Shown: positions 24,850 through 33,702 of the stretch, piece after piece
Numbering within the stretch: position 1 is the stretch's first letter
Layout: the number at the start of each line of letters is the position of its first letter
Source of the DNA: an uncultured Holdemania sp.
Lineage (GTDB): Bacteria > Bacillota_I > Bacilli_A > Erysipelotrichales > Erysipelotrichaceae
DNA: 37,759 nt
Assembly (NCBI GenBank): GCA_947037125.1
Contig: CAMQTJ010000017.1
Coordinates: forward strand, 1 to 37,759
Reading direction: 5' to 3'
Notes under the pieces: model-generated
The model's input: only the letters and a program-made list of their open reading frames with translations
Told to the model about the DNA's origin: nothing
Databases searched by the model: none
Program-made: the position numbers and the translations under genes

Positions 24850-26055
24850 TTAGCTCTTTGGATAATACATTTTAATATCATTTTGATCTTCTACATTTAA
24901 TAACGCTCTTACAATTGGCGATAAAACACTTAATTCTTTCAAATTATCATCTTGCGATAAAATATAAATAAAGTTTTCATCAGCACCATGATACGGTTGA
25001 TAAGGTCTTTGATTTGCTTGATCATGTAATACATAATACTTATCATCGAAACCTTTTTCTGTGATTTCTTTTCTTTTTGCAATTAAATCATGTTCATTTT
25101 TAATATCACTATATTTAAATAAATCTCTATTAATTAAACGTGTCGCTAAATCACTAAGAACTTTATCGCTGCTTTGAGCCAACAATTTAAATCCATAATT
25201 ACATGTTGCTTCATCCATTTGATAGTGCGCTTGTAAAGAAATATCCCCTTGTAAAAAATCATCAAAAGGCTTGAATATAGACTCATTACCTTTACTTAAA
25301 TAATTAAAATAACATTTAAATAATGAATGCATCATAATCTCATATGACCTTGCTACGGGATGATAATAAACTTGCCAGTACATATGATATCTAGCCATGA
25401 TATAATCTTCAACACTGTGAATTCCACTTTCCTTTACACATAGTGTATTATCCTTTACAAGTAATGTTCTAAGTATTCGTGCAATATCAAACTCACCGTA
25501 TGCTGTTCCTGTAAAATATGCATCACGTAATAAATAATCCATTCTATCAGCATCAAGTTGTCCACTTACAATTTGACACAACACTTTATTTTTATGTTTT
25601 TTTGCTATTATACTTTCTACATCTTTCGCAAGATTTTCATTATAACTATTCAAAACTTGATTAATTTCACTATTACCTAAAATAATCATTTTCGTAAATT
25701 CTTCATGTGATGTATTCATGATTGCTTCAAAAGCATGAGAATATGGACCATGCCCTAAATCATGTAACAATGCTGCCAACATAACACAAACTTTTTCATA
25801 TTCACTTAAATAATCATTGATGCTTTGATTATCAAATACTAGTTGTCTACTAAGTTCATAAACACCTAAAGAATGTGAAAAACGAGAATGTTCAGCAGTG
25901 TGATACACCATAAAAGATGCACCTAATTGTTTTATTCTTCTAAGTCTTTGAAACTCTTTTGTACCTAAACAATCCCAAATCACTTTATATTCGATTTTCA
26001 CATATCCATGAATTGGATCTCTTAATACTTTAATTTCATCAAGTTTATCAAACAT
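24850..26055 (-). CDS. HD-domain phosphohydrolase (YwfO-like, dNTPase superfamily)
   Basis: The 401-residue protein starts MFDKLDEIKVLRDPIHGYVKI, the usual opening of YwfO and related HD proteins. Metal ligands are visible as His61 in EHSRFSHSLGV, His98-Asp99 in LLHDLGHGPYSH and the later Asp in QLDADRMDYLLRDA. These hydrolases act on nucleotides, mostly dNTPs; the exact substrate is unknown. GAGGG precedes the ATG. Length and motif order are normal, with no sign of damage. Confidence 0.9.
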   Translation of the reverse strand: MFDKLDEIKVLRDPIHGYVKIEYKVIWDCLGTKEFQRLRRIKQLGASFMVYHTAEHSRFSHSLGVYELSRQLVFDNQSINDYLSEYEKVCVMLAALLHDLGHGPYSHAFEAIMNTSHEEFTKMIILGNSEINQVLNSYNENLAKDVESIIAKKHKNKVLCQIVSGQLDADRMDYLLRDAYFTGTAYGEFDIARILRTLLVKDNTLCVKESGIHSVEDYIMARYHMYWQVYYHPVARSYEIMMHSLFKCYFNYLSKGNESIFKPFDDFLQGDISLQAHYQMDEATCNYGFKLLAQSSDKVLSDLATRLINRDLFKYSDIKNEHDLIAKRKEITEKGFDDKYYVLHDQANQRPYQPYHGADENFIYILSQDDNLKELSVLSPIVRALLNVEDQNDIKMYYPKS

Positions 26056-26226
26056 ATTATACCCTCAACTATTCTTTATAGTTTAATAATATCATATTTT
26101 ATCCAACCTTTCATTAAAGTTTTAGTCATATCTTATATTGTTTATAATTAAATCTATTAATAATGATAACTGATATTATTTATTATCTAAAATTGTCCAC
26201 ATTCATTTTCAATTGTATAATTCATT

Positions 26227-26257
26227 ATAAAAAAGCATGAATTCATCATTCATACTT
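26227..26257 (-). terminator. Terminator of the ispF operon (minus strand)
   Basis: On the minus strand AAGTATGAAT and ATTCATGCTT form a 10-bp stem with one G-T pair and a five-base loop, then TTTTTT. It lies about 50 bases after the carboxypeptidase stop. Confidence 0.8.
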
Positions 26258-26308
26258 TATTTATACTATTTTTTTGTATTATGTATTTTTATATTTAAAC
26301 AAATTATA

Positions 26309-27787
26309 TTATTTAAGATCATATAATAATGTGTATTTATTTTTAAGATAGTCAACAAAATATTGTGGATTAAAGCTTTCATCCATCATTTTATTTAATA
26401 ATTCATCCGTATTATATGTAGCACCATATTGATGGATTCCTTTATTTAAAAATTCTTTAATTTTATTAAGGTCACCATTTAACAAACAATCATCAATTGA
26501 AAATTGCTTATTCATGTGATCATAAATTTGAGCACTAATTGCACTACCAACAGCATATGATGGGAAATAACCAAATAATCCTGCTGACCAGTGAACATCT
26601 TGAAGTATACCTTCACTGTCATTTGGCACATCAACACCTAAATATTCCTTGTACATTTCATTCCATATAATGTCTAAGTTATCCACACTTAAGTTTTCAT
26701 TAAAGATTTTCTTTTCGATTTCATATCTAATCATAATGTGTAATGGATATGTAAGTTCATCTGCTTCAGTTCTTATTAAACTTGCTTGTGCTTGATTAAT
26801 ATAATTCATGAATTCATCAATTTTCATATCAAGACCATAATCAGCATTAAACTTATCAAAGATAGGAAGCCAAAAGTTTTTATTTCGAGCTATCATATTT
26901 TCATAAAAACGTGACTGTGATTCATGCACTCCCATACTAGTACCACCACCAATGTTAGTAAATGTTATCTCATCACTGACTCCTTGTTCATACATACCAT
27001 GTCCTGCTTCATGTAGTGTAGAAAAAATTGCACTTTCCATAATATCCTCATAAAAATGCGTTGTGAAACGAACATCTTTATTATAGATATGAGTCGTAAA
27101 AGGATGGTCACTTTCCTTGATTAAACCATGTGTTAAGTCAAAACCAATATACTGTGCAATAAATTCATTGAATGCTTTTTGCTTATGACTTTCAACCTTT
27201 TGATTATATGGCTTAACAAATTTCTTATCACTTGCTTGCACTTTTTTTAGTAAAGGAACAATTTCAGCTCTTAATAATGCGAAAAATTCATCCAATTTAT
27301 CACTATTAAATCCTGGTTCATAATCACTTAAAAGTACATCATATAATGTTTTTTCATCAACACGTTTATAGTTTGCGAATTTAATTTGAAAATTAATAAT
27401 TTTTTGTAATGTTTCTTTAAAAGAATGATAATCATTATTATTTTTAGCGTTTTGCCATATAGAAAATGACTGTACCATCAATACTTGATTAGCTTCAAAA
27501 TCCTCTTTAGGTACTAAATTCATTTCTCTAATTGTTTTTTTAATGTCTTTAACAATGGCTTTTTCTTGATCATTTAATTCTTCAATATTGATTTCATTAA
27601 CCAATTGACTTAACTTTGGATCATTAATTTCAACATAATAAAGACCTGATAAATATCCCATCATTTTTTCAATACCTAACATACCATCAGAAGGTGCTTG
27701 AGTACTTTGATCAAAGTTAACTAATGTCATTAGTGCATTGATATTTTTTAATGTTTCGATTCTTGTTTTAATTTCATTATAACTCAT
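26309..27787 (-). CDS. Carboxypeptidase, peptidase family M32 (thermostable carboxypeptidase 1 type)
   Basis: The 492-residue metallocarboxypeptidase has the HExxH zinc motif His259-Glu260-x-x-His263 in STLHEAGHGMYEQG, with the third ligand Glu289 in GVHESQSRFYEN. The NFDQSTQAP segment near residue 24 and the DVPNDSEGILQDVHWS region are typical of M32. It removes C-terminal residues from peptides in the cytoplasm. AGGAG precedes the ATG, nine bases after the DUF4438 stop. It belongs to a minus-strand operon with ispF and DUF4438. Confidence 0.93.
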   Translation of the reverse strand: MSYNEIKTRIETLKNINALMTLVNFDQSTQAPSDGMLGIEKMMGYLSGLYYVEINDPKLSQLVNEINIEELNDQEKAIVKDIKKTIREMNLVPKEDFEANQVLMVQSFSIWQNAKNNNDYHSFKETLQKIINFQIKFANYKRVDEKTLYDVLLSDYEPGFNSDKLDEFFALLRAEIVPLLKKVQASDKKFVKPYNQKVESHKQKAFNEFIAQYIGFDLTHGLIKESDHPFTTHIYNKDVRFTTHFYEDIMESAIFSTLHEAGHGMYEQGVSDEITFTNIGGGTSMGVHESQSRFYENMIARNKNFWLPIFDKFNADYGLDMKIDEFMNYINQAQASLIRTEADELTYPLHIMIRYEIEKKIFNENLSVDNLDIIWNEMYKEYLGVDVPNDSEGILQDVHWSAGLFGYFPSYAVGSAISAQIYDHMNKQFSIDDCLLNGDLNKIKEFLNKGIHQYGATYNTDELLNKMMDESFNPQYFVDYLKNKYTLLYDLK

Positions 27788-27796
27788 AATTTTCTC

Positions 27797-28660
27797 CTAT
27801 TTTTTAAATTCTAAGTAATTTGCGATATTCGCATCTTTATTGATATTACCAATTAAGGTATCATTTGCACAAGTAAACAGTATTGTTACACCTGGTCCAT
27901 GACCTGCAGTAAAACTATCACTGTGTACAATTATTCCAATACTTGTTGCACCTTTTTTATAAATTGCACCATTGCCACAATAACAATTTTCAATCATAAC
28001 TAAATCACCAAATCTTAATGATTCAAGTTTATATTTTTCATTTGCATTTTTATCTTGTGTCATAATATCAAAATCACCTTGAAACAATGAGGCAGAACCA
28101 AGTCCTGAACCCATAAGTTCACCACCAATTATATGAGTAACATCAATTACCAGCTTACCATTATCTTCTTTCAAGTTTAATTTATCTAAAAGATTAGGAT
28201 CAAGGTTCATACACATTACATCTTGATAATCATTTAATTGTAGACCTTGTCCACATCCATAAACTAAAATTTTATCATCTACTAACATTTTATCAAGTGT
28301 TGCTGCATCAAAAGCTATTATGACATGATCAATACCACCATGTTTTCCACTAACAAAACCTAAACTACCTTTTGCATCTCCACTCACAACTTTTGCAACA
28401 TTACCAACACAGGCAAATGTATTATAAGCACCATCTTCTAATGCATCAGCATTTTTACTGCTAACACCTGGTTCTACATGATCTCCTACAATATTCATAC
28501 AACTATCACCTACAAAATAATTATAAGTGATTCCACCAACAGCTGGCAAAATTCTTGCGACACCATCAAATCCTACGCGATATCCATTTCCTCTAAGTGT
28601 TGGATGATGAACACGACCTTGAACGCCTTGTATTACTAAGTGATCTTTATTTGTTTTCAT
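27797..28660 (-). CDS. DUF4438 domain-containing protein
   Basis: The 287-residue protein starts MKTNKDHLVIQGVQGRV and contains GGITYNYFVGDSCMNIVGDHVEPG and GFVSGKHGGIDHVIIAF, the conserved core of DUF4438. The many Gly, Asp and His residues suggest an enzyme, but the biochemical role is not known to me. It overlaps the end of ispF by 14 bases, so translation is coupled, and the M32 carboxypeptidase follows. Confidence 0.85.
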   Translation of the reverse strand: MKTNKDHLVIQGVQGRVHHPTLRGNGYRVGFDGVARILPAVGGITYNYFVGDSCMNIVGDHVEPGVSSKNADALEDGAYNTFACVGNVAKVVSGDAKGSLGFVSGKHGGIDHVIIAFDAATLDKMLVDDKILVYGCGQGLQLNDYQDVMCMNLDPNLLDKLNLKEDNGKLVIDVTHIIGGELMGSGLGSASLFQGDFDIMTQDKNANEKYKLESLRFGDLVMIENCYCGNGAIYKKGATSIGIIVHSDSFTAGHGPGVTILFTCANDTLIGNINKDANIANYLEFKK

Positions 28661-29141
28661 TATTGTCTCCTTTTTTAAGCATTACAACAGCTTGGGCTAA
28701 AACACCTTCACTACGTCCTACATAACCTAATTTTTCACCACGTGTTGCTTTAACATTAACTTGATTACTTTCAATGCCTAAACATTTTGCAATGTTATTA
28801 ACCATATCTTCTATATGTGGTGCCATTTTTGGTTTTTCAATCATGATTAAAGAATCAATATTTACTATTTGATAATTGTTTTTAAGCATAACATCATTAA
28901 CACCATCTAGTATTTGTAATGAATTAATTCCTTTATATTGTGGATCATTGTCTGGGAAAAACTTACCTAAATCACCCATTGCCATTGCACCAATTATTGC
29001 TTCACTAATTGCATGCAACAATGCATCAGCATCACTATGTCCTAAAAGTCCATATTCACTTTCGATATGTACTCCACCTAAAATTAATTTTCTTCCTTTA
29101 ACTAATTGATGAATATCACTTGATTGTCCTATACGATACAA
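28647..29141 (-). CDS. ispF: 2-C-methyl-D-erythritol 2,4-cyclodiphosphate synthase
   Basis: IspF catalyses the cyclisation step of the methylerythritol phosphate isoprenoid pathway. The protein has the metal-site Asp-x-His in GQSSDIHQL, the core LLGHSDADALLHAISEA and GDLGKFFPDNDPQY, and the C-terminal KATRGEKLGYVGRSEGV signature. Start choice: a TTG at 29141 fits AAGGTGAT and the family N-terminus (MYRIG); the GTG at 29150 would sit on top of the ribosome binding site. This puts a 164-residue protein, near family length. It heads a three-gene minus-strand operon. Confidence 0.93.
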   Translation of the reverse strand: MYRIGQSSDIHQLVKGRKLILGGVHIESEYGLLGHSDADALLHAISEAIIGAMAMGDLGKFFPDNDPQYKGINSLQILDGVNDVMLKNNYQIVNIDSLIMIEKPKMAPHIEDMVNNIAKCLGIESNQVNVKATRGEKLGYVGRSEGVLAQAVVMLKKGDNNENK

Positions 29142-29219
29142 ATTAATCACCTTCCTTTCATATATTATATATCATTTTGTGTAAATATTTGTTATTATTT
29201 TAAAAGGATGTGATAAAAT

Positions 29220-30065
29220 ATGGCAATTGCAGTTTATGGTATGTGTTTAGCAAATAAAATGCTGACATCTGACAGAGTTATTTATGAAGGAAAACAAAAT
29301 AAAATCAATATGACCGGTGATTTCACTGGAAAAATGTATAATGTTTGTATGAATTTATCATATTTAAAAGATGAAGTTCACTTCATTACTAAATTTGGTG
29401 GTGATAATACAGCTTTTGAACTAGAACAAAAACTAAATCAAAATCTAATTTTTAATTACCCAATTTTCGTAGATGAAATTACACCTACAGTTTTTTATAT
29501 AAATGATTTAGAAAAACAATTATCTCTTTTTACAAGCACTGATTCGTTCGATTTCAAACCTATTGATAATACATTTCATCACGCAATAGGTAGTTGTAAT
29601 GTTGGAATTATTGATACAAATAATATCAAATTCATTGAAAAAATATTTAATCGCAGCCCTAATATTGATTGGATATTAACACATACTGTAACTGATGAAA
29701 ATATCTTATCAAAATGTTTTGGTATGATTATTAATCGACAACAACTTTTAAAACTATCATCAAATAGTCAATCTATGGATCATACAGCTAAGGCTTTACT
29801 TTTAAAAGGCTTGAACTTTATTATAATTACACTTGATAAAGAAGGAGTTGTTTATTTTGATAAAAATAACTCATGGCATTTTCCACTGAATTATAATAAT
29901 CATGGAAATACTTTTGGGATGGATGAAAGTTTTATTGCAGGTTTTACTCATGAAATCGCTAAAAGATCACAAATAAAAGTAGCAATTCAAAAAGGCCTTT
30001 TGTTAACAACAATCACACTTAATAGTAAAGAAATTATACCTGAGGAAATAAAAAATACAATTTAA
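29220..30065 (+). CDS. Degenerate PfkB-family (ribokinase-like) sugar/nucleoside kinase
   Basis: The 281-residue protein begins MAIAVYGMCLANKM and has the ribokinase-type N-terminal GDFTGKMYNVCMNLSYLKDEVHFITKFGGDN segment. The usual C-terminal GAGD catalytic motif is here FGMDESFIAGF, keeping the base Asp235 but not the flanking Gly-Ala-Gly pattern. It may therefore be a divergent or weakly active kinase. The strand GLNFIIITLDKEGVVYF is typical. AAGGATG precedes the ATG. It is divergent from the ispF operon and about 120 bases ahead of the cca gene, on the same strand. Substrate unknown. Confidence 0.75.
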   Translation: MAIAVYGMCLANKMLTSDRVIYEGKQNKINMTGDFTGKMYNVCMNLSYLKDEVHFITKFGGDNTAFELEQKLNQNLIFNYPIFVDEITPTVFYINDLEKQLSLFTSTDSFDFKPIDNTFHHAIGSCNVGIIDTNNIKFIEKIFNRSPNIDWILTHTVTDENILSKCFGMIINRQQLLKLSSNSQSMDHTAKALLLKGLNFIIITLDKEGVVYFDKNNSWHFPLNYNNHGNTFGMDESFIAGFTHEIAKRSQIKVAIQKGLLLTTITLNSKEIIPEEIKNTI

Positions 30066-30186
30066 CATTAAACAAAGTAGAAGATTAAATCAATATATAA
30101 TATGAAATATGTAATTATTGCAAAAAGTAAATTAGTTAATACTTTTCTACTTAAATAGTTTATAATTAATATAGGAGGAATGCATT

Positions 30187-31416
30187 ATGAAATTATCTTA
30201 TCCTAAGGAAATAGAAATTTGTCTAGATTTATTAAATGAAGAATTTGAAGCATATATTGTTGGGGGTGCAGTTAGAAACCAACTTATGAATATAGCATGT
30301 AGTGATTATGATATTACTACTAGTGCAACACCTGAGCAAATAACTGAGGTATTCATTAATTACCGTGTATTTAATTCAGGTAAAAAACATGGATCTATTG
30401 GTGTTTTAATCGATAAAACATTAGTTGAAATAACTACTTACCGTATCGAATCTGATTACCCTGATCATCGTCATCCAAAAACAGTTTCTTTTACTGATGA
30501 TTTAAAACTTGATTTGCAACGCAGAGATTTTACAATTAACACTTTATGTTACAATAATAAAATGGGGCTTGTTGATCATTATGATGGCTTAGAAGACTTC
30601 AATAGATGTATTTTACGTACAGTAAAAGATCCTGAGATTAGTTTTTTTGAAGATTCATTACGTATATTAAGAGCTATAAGAATAGCATCTGAATTAAACT
30701 TTAAAATTGATAAAGATACTAAAAATGCTATATTTAATAATATACAATATTTAAATTACGTATCAATTGATCGTTTTTCACAAGAATTCTCAAAATTTGT
30801 TGTTTCTGAAAAGTTTTGTGACTACTTAATGGAATACTTAGAAGTATTCGCTATGTTTATACCAGAACTTGACACTCTAAAAAAGAATGATGTATTATTT
30901 CATCGTTCATTGATGGCAATACGAGAAGCAGATAAAATTAATTATCGCTTAGCACTATTATTTGTCCATTTAAATCCAACTTCAGTGATCCAAAGTGCAT
31001 CTACATTTATCATGATGGCTAAACGACTAAATTTCAATAATGAAATTACTGGAACTGTTGCAAGATTTATTCAAAATGCAAATATTGATATGCGTAATGA
31101 TAAATGTTTAATCAAAAAACGTTTGAATCAATTTGGTGATTCATTTCTTGATTTTTTGGCATTCAGAAAATATTTCGACTTGTCAGATGATCAATACACT
31201 GCCATTACAAAATCAGTTGGTACAATTATTGCAAATAATGAATGTTATAGTCTTAAACAATTACATATCAATGGTGATGATTTAATTAAATTAGGGTTAA
31301 GTGGTAATCAAATTTCAATTACTTTAAATAAACTATTAGATTTAGTTATTAATGATAAAATTGATAATAATAAATATAAACTTATTGATGCAACAGAAAA
31401 ACTTATTCAAAAATAA
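30187..31416 (+). CDS. cca: CCA tRNA nucleotidyltransferase (class II)
   Basis: The 409-residue protein carries the nucleotidyltransferase signature IVGGAVRNQLM with catalytic carboxylates Asp40 and Asp42 in SDYDITTSA, the later LQRRDFTINTLCY motif and DHYDGLEDF. A poly(A) polymerase would be the alternative in some bacteria, but in Firmicutes this is the CCA-adding enzyme acting on tRNA 3' ends. TAGGAGG precedes the ATG. The gene ends in a long hairpin with T-run. Motifs are complete and it looks intact. Confidence 0.88.
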   Translation: MKLSYPKEIEICLDLLNEEFEAYIVGGAVRNQLMNIACSDYDITTSATPEQITEVFINYRVFNSGKKHGSIGVLIDKTLVEITTYRIESDYPDHRHPKTVSFTDDLKLDLQRRDFTINTLCYNNKMGLVDHYDGLEDFNRCILRTVKDPEISFFEDSLRILRAIRIASELNFKIDKDTKNAIFNNIQYLNYVSIDRFSQEFSKFVVSEKFCDYLMEYLEVFAMFIPELDTLKKNDVLFHRSLMAIREADKINYRLALLFVHLNPTSVIQSASTFIMMAKRLNFNNEITGTVARFIQNANIDMRNDKCLIKKRLNQFGDSFLDFLAFRKYFDLSDDQYTAITKSVGTIIANNECYSLKQLHINGDDLIKLGLSGNQISITLNKLLDLVINDKIDNNKYKLIDATEKLIQK

Positions 31417-31423
31417 ATTAATT

Positions 31424-31471
31424 AATTCCTATAATATTTACTGTATGCTAGTAAAATATAGGAATTTTTTT
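31424..31471 (+). terminator. Strong terminator after cca
   Basis: AATTCCTATA (31424-31433) pairs perfectly with TATAGGAATT (31457-31466), extended inward with minor mismatches, and then seven Ts. Confidence 0.88.
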
Positions 31472-31497
31472 ATTCATATAAAATATATAGTACATTA

Positions 31498-31528
31498 ACT
31501 TGTATACAAGTGGTTTTTGTCGTATAAT
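31498..31528 (+). promoter_or_regulatory. HIT-gene promoter with a perfect palindromic operator over the -35
   Basis: TTGTAT (31500-31505) and TATAAT (31523-31528) are spaced by 17 bases. The -35 lies inside the perfect 14-base palindrome ACTTGTATACAAGT (31498-31511). GntR-type repressors commonly bind GTATAC-centred palindromes, so repression is likely, but the regulator is unknown. A small ATGAAC/GTTCAT hairpin (31586-31601) sits just before the ribosome binding site. Confidence 0.75.
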
Positions 31529-31614
31529 TAAATTAATATTTACATAATTATTATAAACTTTAATAGTTTAAAATATTAATATTCTATGAACTATTGTTCA
31601 TAAAGGGAGAAATT

Positions 31615-32037
31615 ATGACAGATAATCAATGCATGTATTGCGAAGAAACAAAAAAACTTACTGATTTAATGACTTTTATATGTAAGGTAGATGGATTTTC
31701 TTTATATTTATTTAAAAATCAAGCTTATAAAGCTCGTTGTGTTTTAGCTTATAATGAACATGTTGCTAAAATTGTAGATATTGAAGATGATAAATATATC
31801 AATTATTTAATGGCCATAAAAAAAGTATCAACAGCTCTTACTAATGCTTTTAAGCCTGATCAAATTAATTTGGGTTTTTATGCTGATACTGTTCCTCATG
31901 TTCATGCGCATATCGTACCAAAATATGTTGGAACACTTGATTTTGGTTCTACGTTTCAAATGAATCCATCACCTGTTACTCTTAAAGATGATGAGTTTGA
32001 ACAAATCATGCAACAAATTAGACAAGCTCTTATTTAA
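31615..32037 (+). CDS. HIT family protein (histidine triad hydrolase)
   Basis: The 140-residue protein has the histidine triad HVHAHIV with His95, His97 and His99, the catalytic motif of Hint/Fhit-type nucleotide hydrolases. An N-terminal Cys pair (CMYCEE) could bind zinc. AAAGGGAG precedes the ATG at 31615; the in-frame TTG seven codons earlier at 31594 has no such signal. Substrates are probably small nucleotide conjugates. The gene has its own promoter with an operator-like palindrome and its own terminator. Confidence 0.9.
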   Translation: MTDNQCMYCEETKKLTDLMTFICKVDGFSLYLFKNQAYKARCVLAYNEHVAKIVDIEDDKYINYLMAIKKVSTALTNAFKPDQINLGFYADTVPHVHAHIVPKYVGTLDFGSTFQMNPSPVTLKDDEFEQIMQQIRQALI

Positions 32038-32051
32038 TATTTTTAATTTAG

Positions 32052-32092
32052 TTCAATTATATGATGATATTATCTTGTAATTGAATTTTTTT
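32052..32092 (+). terminator. Terminator after the HIT gene
   Basis: TTCAATTA (32052-32059) pairs with TAATTGAA (32078-32085), followed by seven Ts. Confidence 0.8.
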
Positions 32093-32104
32093 ATTTATTT
32101 ATAT

Positions 32105-32144
32105 TTGCTTTAATACTTTCTTATATATATAATTAGATAAGAAA
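32105..32144 (+). promoter_or_regulatory. MFS-gene promoter with an 8-bp inverted repeat around the -10
   Basis: TTGCTT (32105-32110) and TATAAT (32128-32133) are spaced by 17 bases. The arms TTTCTTAT (32117-32124) and ATAAGAAA (32137-32144) flank the -10 box symmetrically, a probable repressor site. Confidence 0.6.
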
Positions 32145-32182
32145 GAAATTATTTCAAAATATAATTTGCTATGGGGTTATTT

Positions 32183-33355
32183 ATGATTGGATTACTAATT
32201 GCTTTAATCTATTTATCATTTATTGCACTTGGTTTACCAGATGCTGTATTAGGTTCTGTTTGGCCCACAATTGGAGCACAATTTGGTGTTCCAATATCAA
32301 ATATGGGAATAATAACCATTATTATTTCATTCGCTACAATCTGTTCTAGCTTACTAAGTGATCGATTGATTAATAGGTTTGGAGTATATTTAATTACTAC
32401 TATTAGTATTTTAACAACATCAATTGCCCTGCTTGGATTTTCGTCATGTACAACATTTTTACAGCTATGTTTATGGTCAATTCCATATGGGATTGGCGCT
32501 GGAAGTGTTGATGCTGCCTTAAATAATTATGTGGCTGTAAACTTTGAAAGTAAGCATATGAGCTGGCTACATTGTATGTGGGGTGTTGGCGCAACCTTAG
32601 GTCCATTTGTTATGGGAAGTGTCCTTACACAAGGGTATGTATGGAATGTTGGATATATTGTTTTATTTTCGTTGCAATTTATTCTAACTTTTTGTTTATT
32701 AATAAGTAAACCTGTTTGGAAGTGTAAAATATCAAATACTATTGAAAATAATAATGTATCAAAAAAATCACTAAGTTTAAGTCAAATTTTAAGAATTGAT
32801 GGAACCATTGAAACCATGATTACTTTCTTTTGTTTTTGTGCATTAGAGCTAACAACAGGATTATGGGCCAGTAGTTATTTAGTTTTAAATCGTGATGTTT
32901 CTGTTTTAGTAGCTACAGGGTTTGCAGGTTTATTTTATTTAGGTATAACTATTGGTAGAGGAATTTGTGGTTTTATCGCAATGAAATATAGTGATTCACA
33001 AATGATTCATTATGGTTGTGCTATTATGCTTGTGGGTGTGTTAATTTTAGCATTACCTTTAAATAAAAACTTTGCATTTATCGGATTAATTTTAATCGGA
33101 CTTGGCTCTTCTCCTGTTTATCCATGTATTATACATTCAACACCTAAAAATTTTGGCATTGAAAACTCACAAGCAATTACGGGCGTTTTAATGGCTAGTG
33201 CCTATAGTGGAACTCTTGTAATGCCGGCATTATTTGGGGTAATTGCCAATAATATTAGTATTAGTCTATATCCATATTTTATTGGTTTGTTATTAATCAC
33301 AATTATATTCATGTATAATAAAACCTTAATGAAAGTAAAATCAAATATTAACTAG
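32183..33355 (+). CDS. Major facilitator superfamily transporter
   Basis: The 390-residue transporter has about 12 hydrophobic helices. It opens MIGLLIALIYLSFIALGLPDAVLGSVWP and has a loop with SSLLSDRLINRFG between helices 2 and 3, an MFS hallmark, then a second half after a polar linker. The ATG at 32183 is chosen because GGGG at 32173-32176 is a plausible ribosome binding site; the ATG at 32171 has none. The substrate is not predictable. Its promoter carries an inverted repeat, suggesting control by a repressor. Confidence 0.85.
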   Translation: MIGLLIALIYLSFIALGLPDAVLGSVWPTIGAQFGVPISNMGIITIIISFATICSSLLSDRLINRFGVYLITTISILTTSIALLGFSSCTTFLQLCLWSIPYGIGAGSVDAALNNYVAVNFESKHMSWLHCMWGVGATLGPFVMGSVLTQGYVWNVGYIVLFSLQFILTFCLLISKPVWKCKISNTIENNNVSKKSLSLSQILRIDGTIETMITFFCFCALELTTGLWASSYLVLNRDVSVLVATGFAGLFYLGITIGRGICGFIAMKYSDSQMIHYGCAIMLVGVLILALPLNKNFAFIGLILIGLGSSPVYPCIIHSTPKNFGIENSQAITGVLMASAYSGTLVMPALFGVIANNISISLYPYFIGLLLITIIFMYNKTLMKVKSNIN

Positions 33356-33365
33356 ATTATTAGAT

Positions 33366-33390
33366 AACTTAACAATTTGATAAGTTTTTT
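33366..33390 (+). terminator. Terminator after the MFS gene
   Basis: AACTTA (33366-33371) pairs with TAAGTT (33381-33386) and runs into Ts. Confidence 0.6.
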
Positions 33391-33702
33391 AATTTATACT
33401 ATTAAAATAAGTATTTTATACACAATTATTTCAGGATAAATAGTTTATTAGCGTATAAATAATTAATATTATATTATTACTTTATTAATTATATTGTGAT
33501 GGTACTTTTATTAAAATTTATATTTAAGTGATTGTTTTAATATCATTTATTTGTACTATACTTTAATGTGGAAGTCACATAATAAAATAAGTAATAATTT
33601 TTTTATATATATTATATGATATATTATGCATATCGTTGTTTTTATTATATACACATGTTACTATGATTATATTACTAAATTATGTAATAAGGAGAAAATA
33701 CT
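33391..33702. other. Gene-free upstream region of the SPFH operon
   Basis: This AT-rich stretch must hold the promoter of the next operon. I see several TATAAT-like boxes but no clean -35/-10 pair and no structured RNA. Confidence 0.4.
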
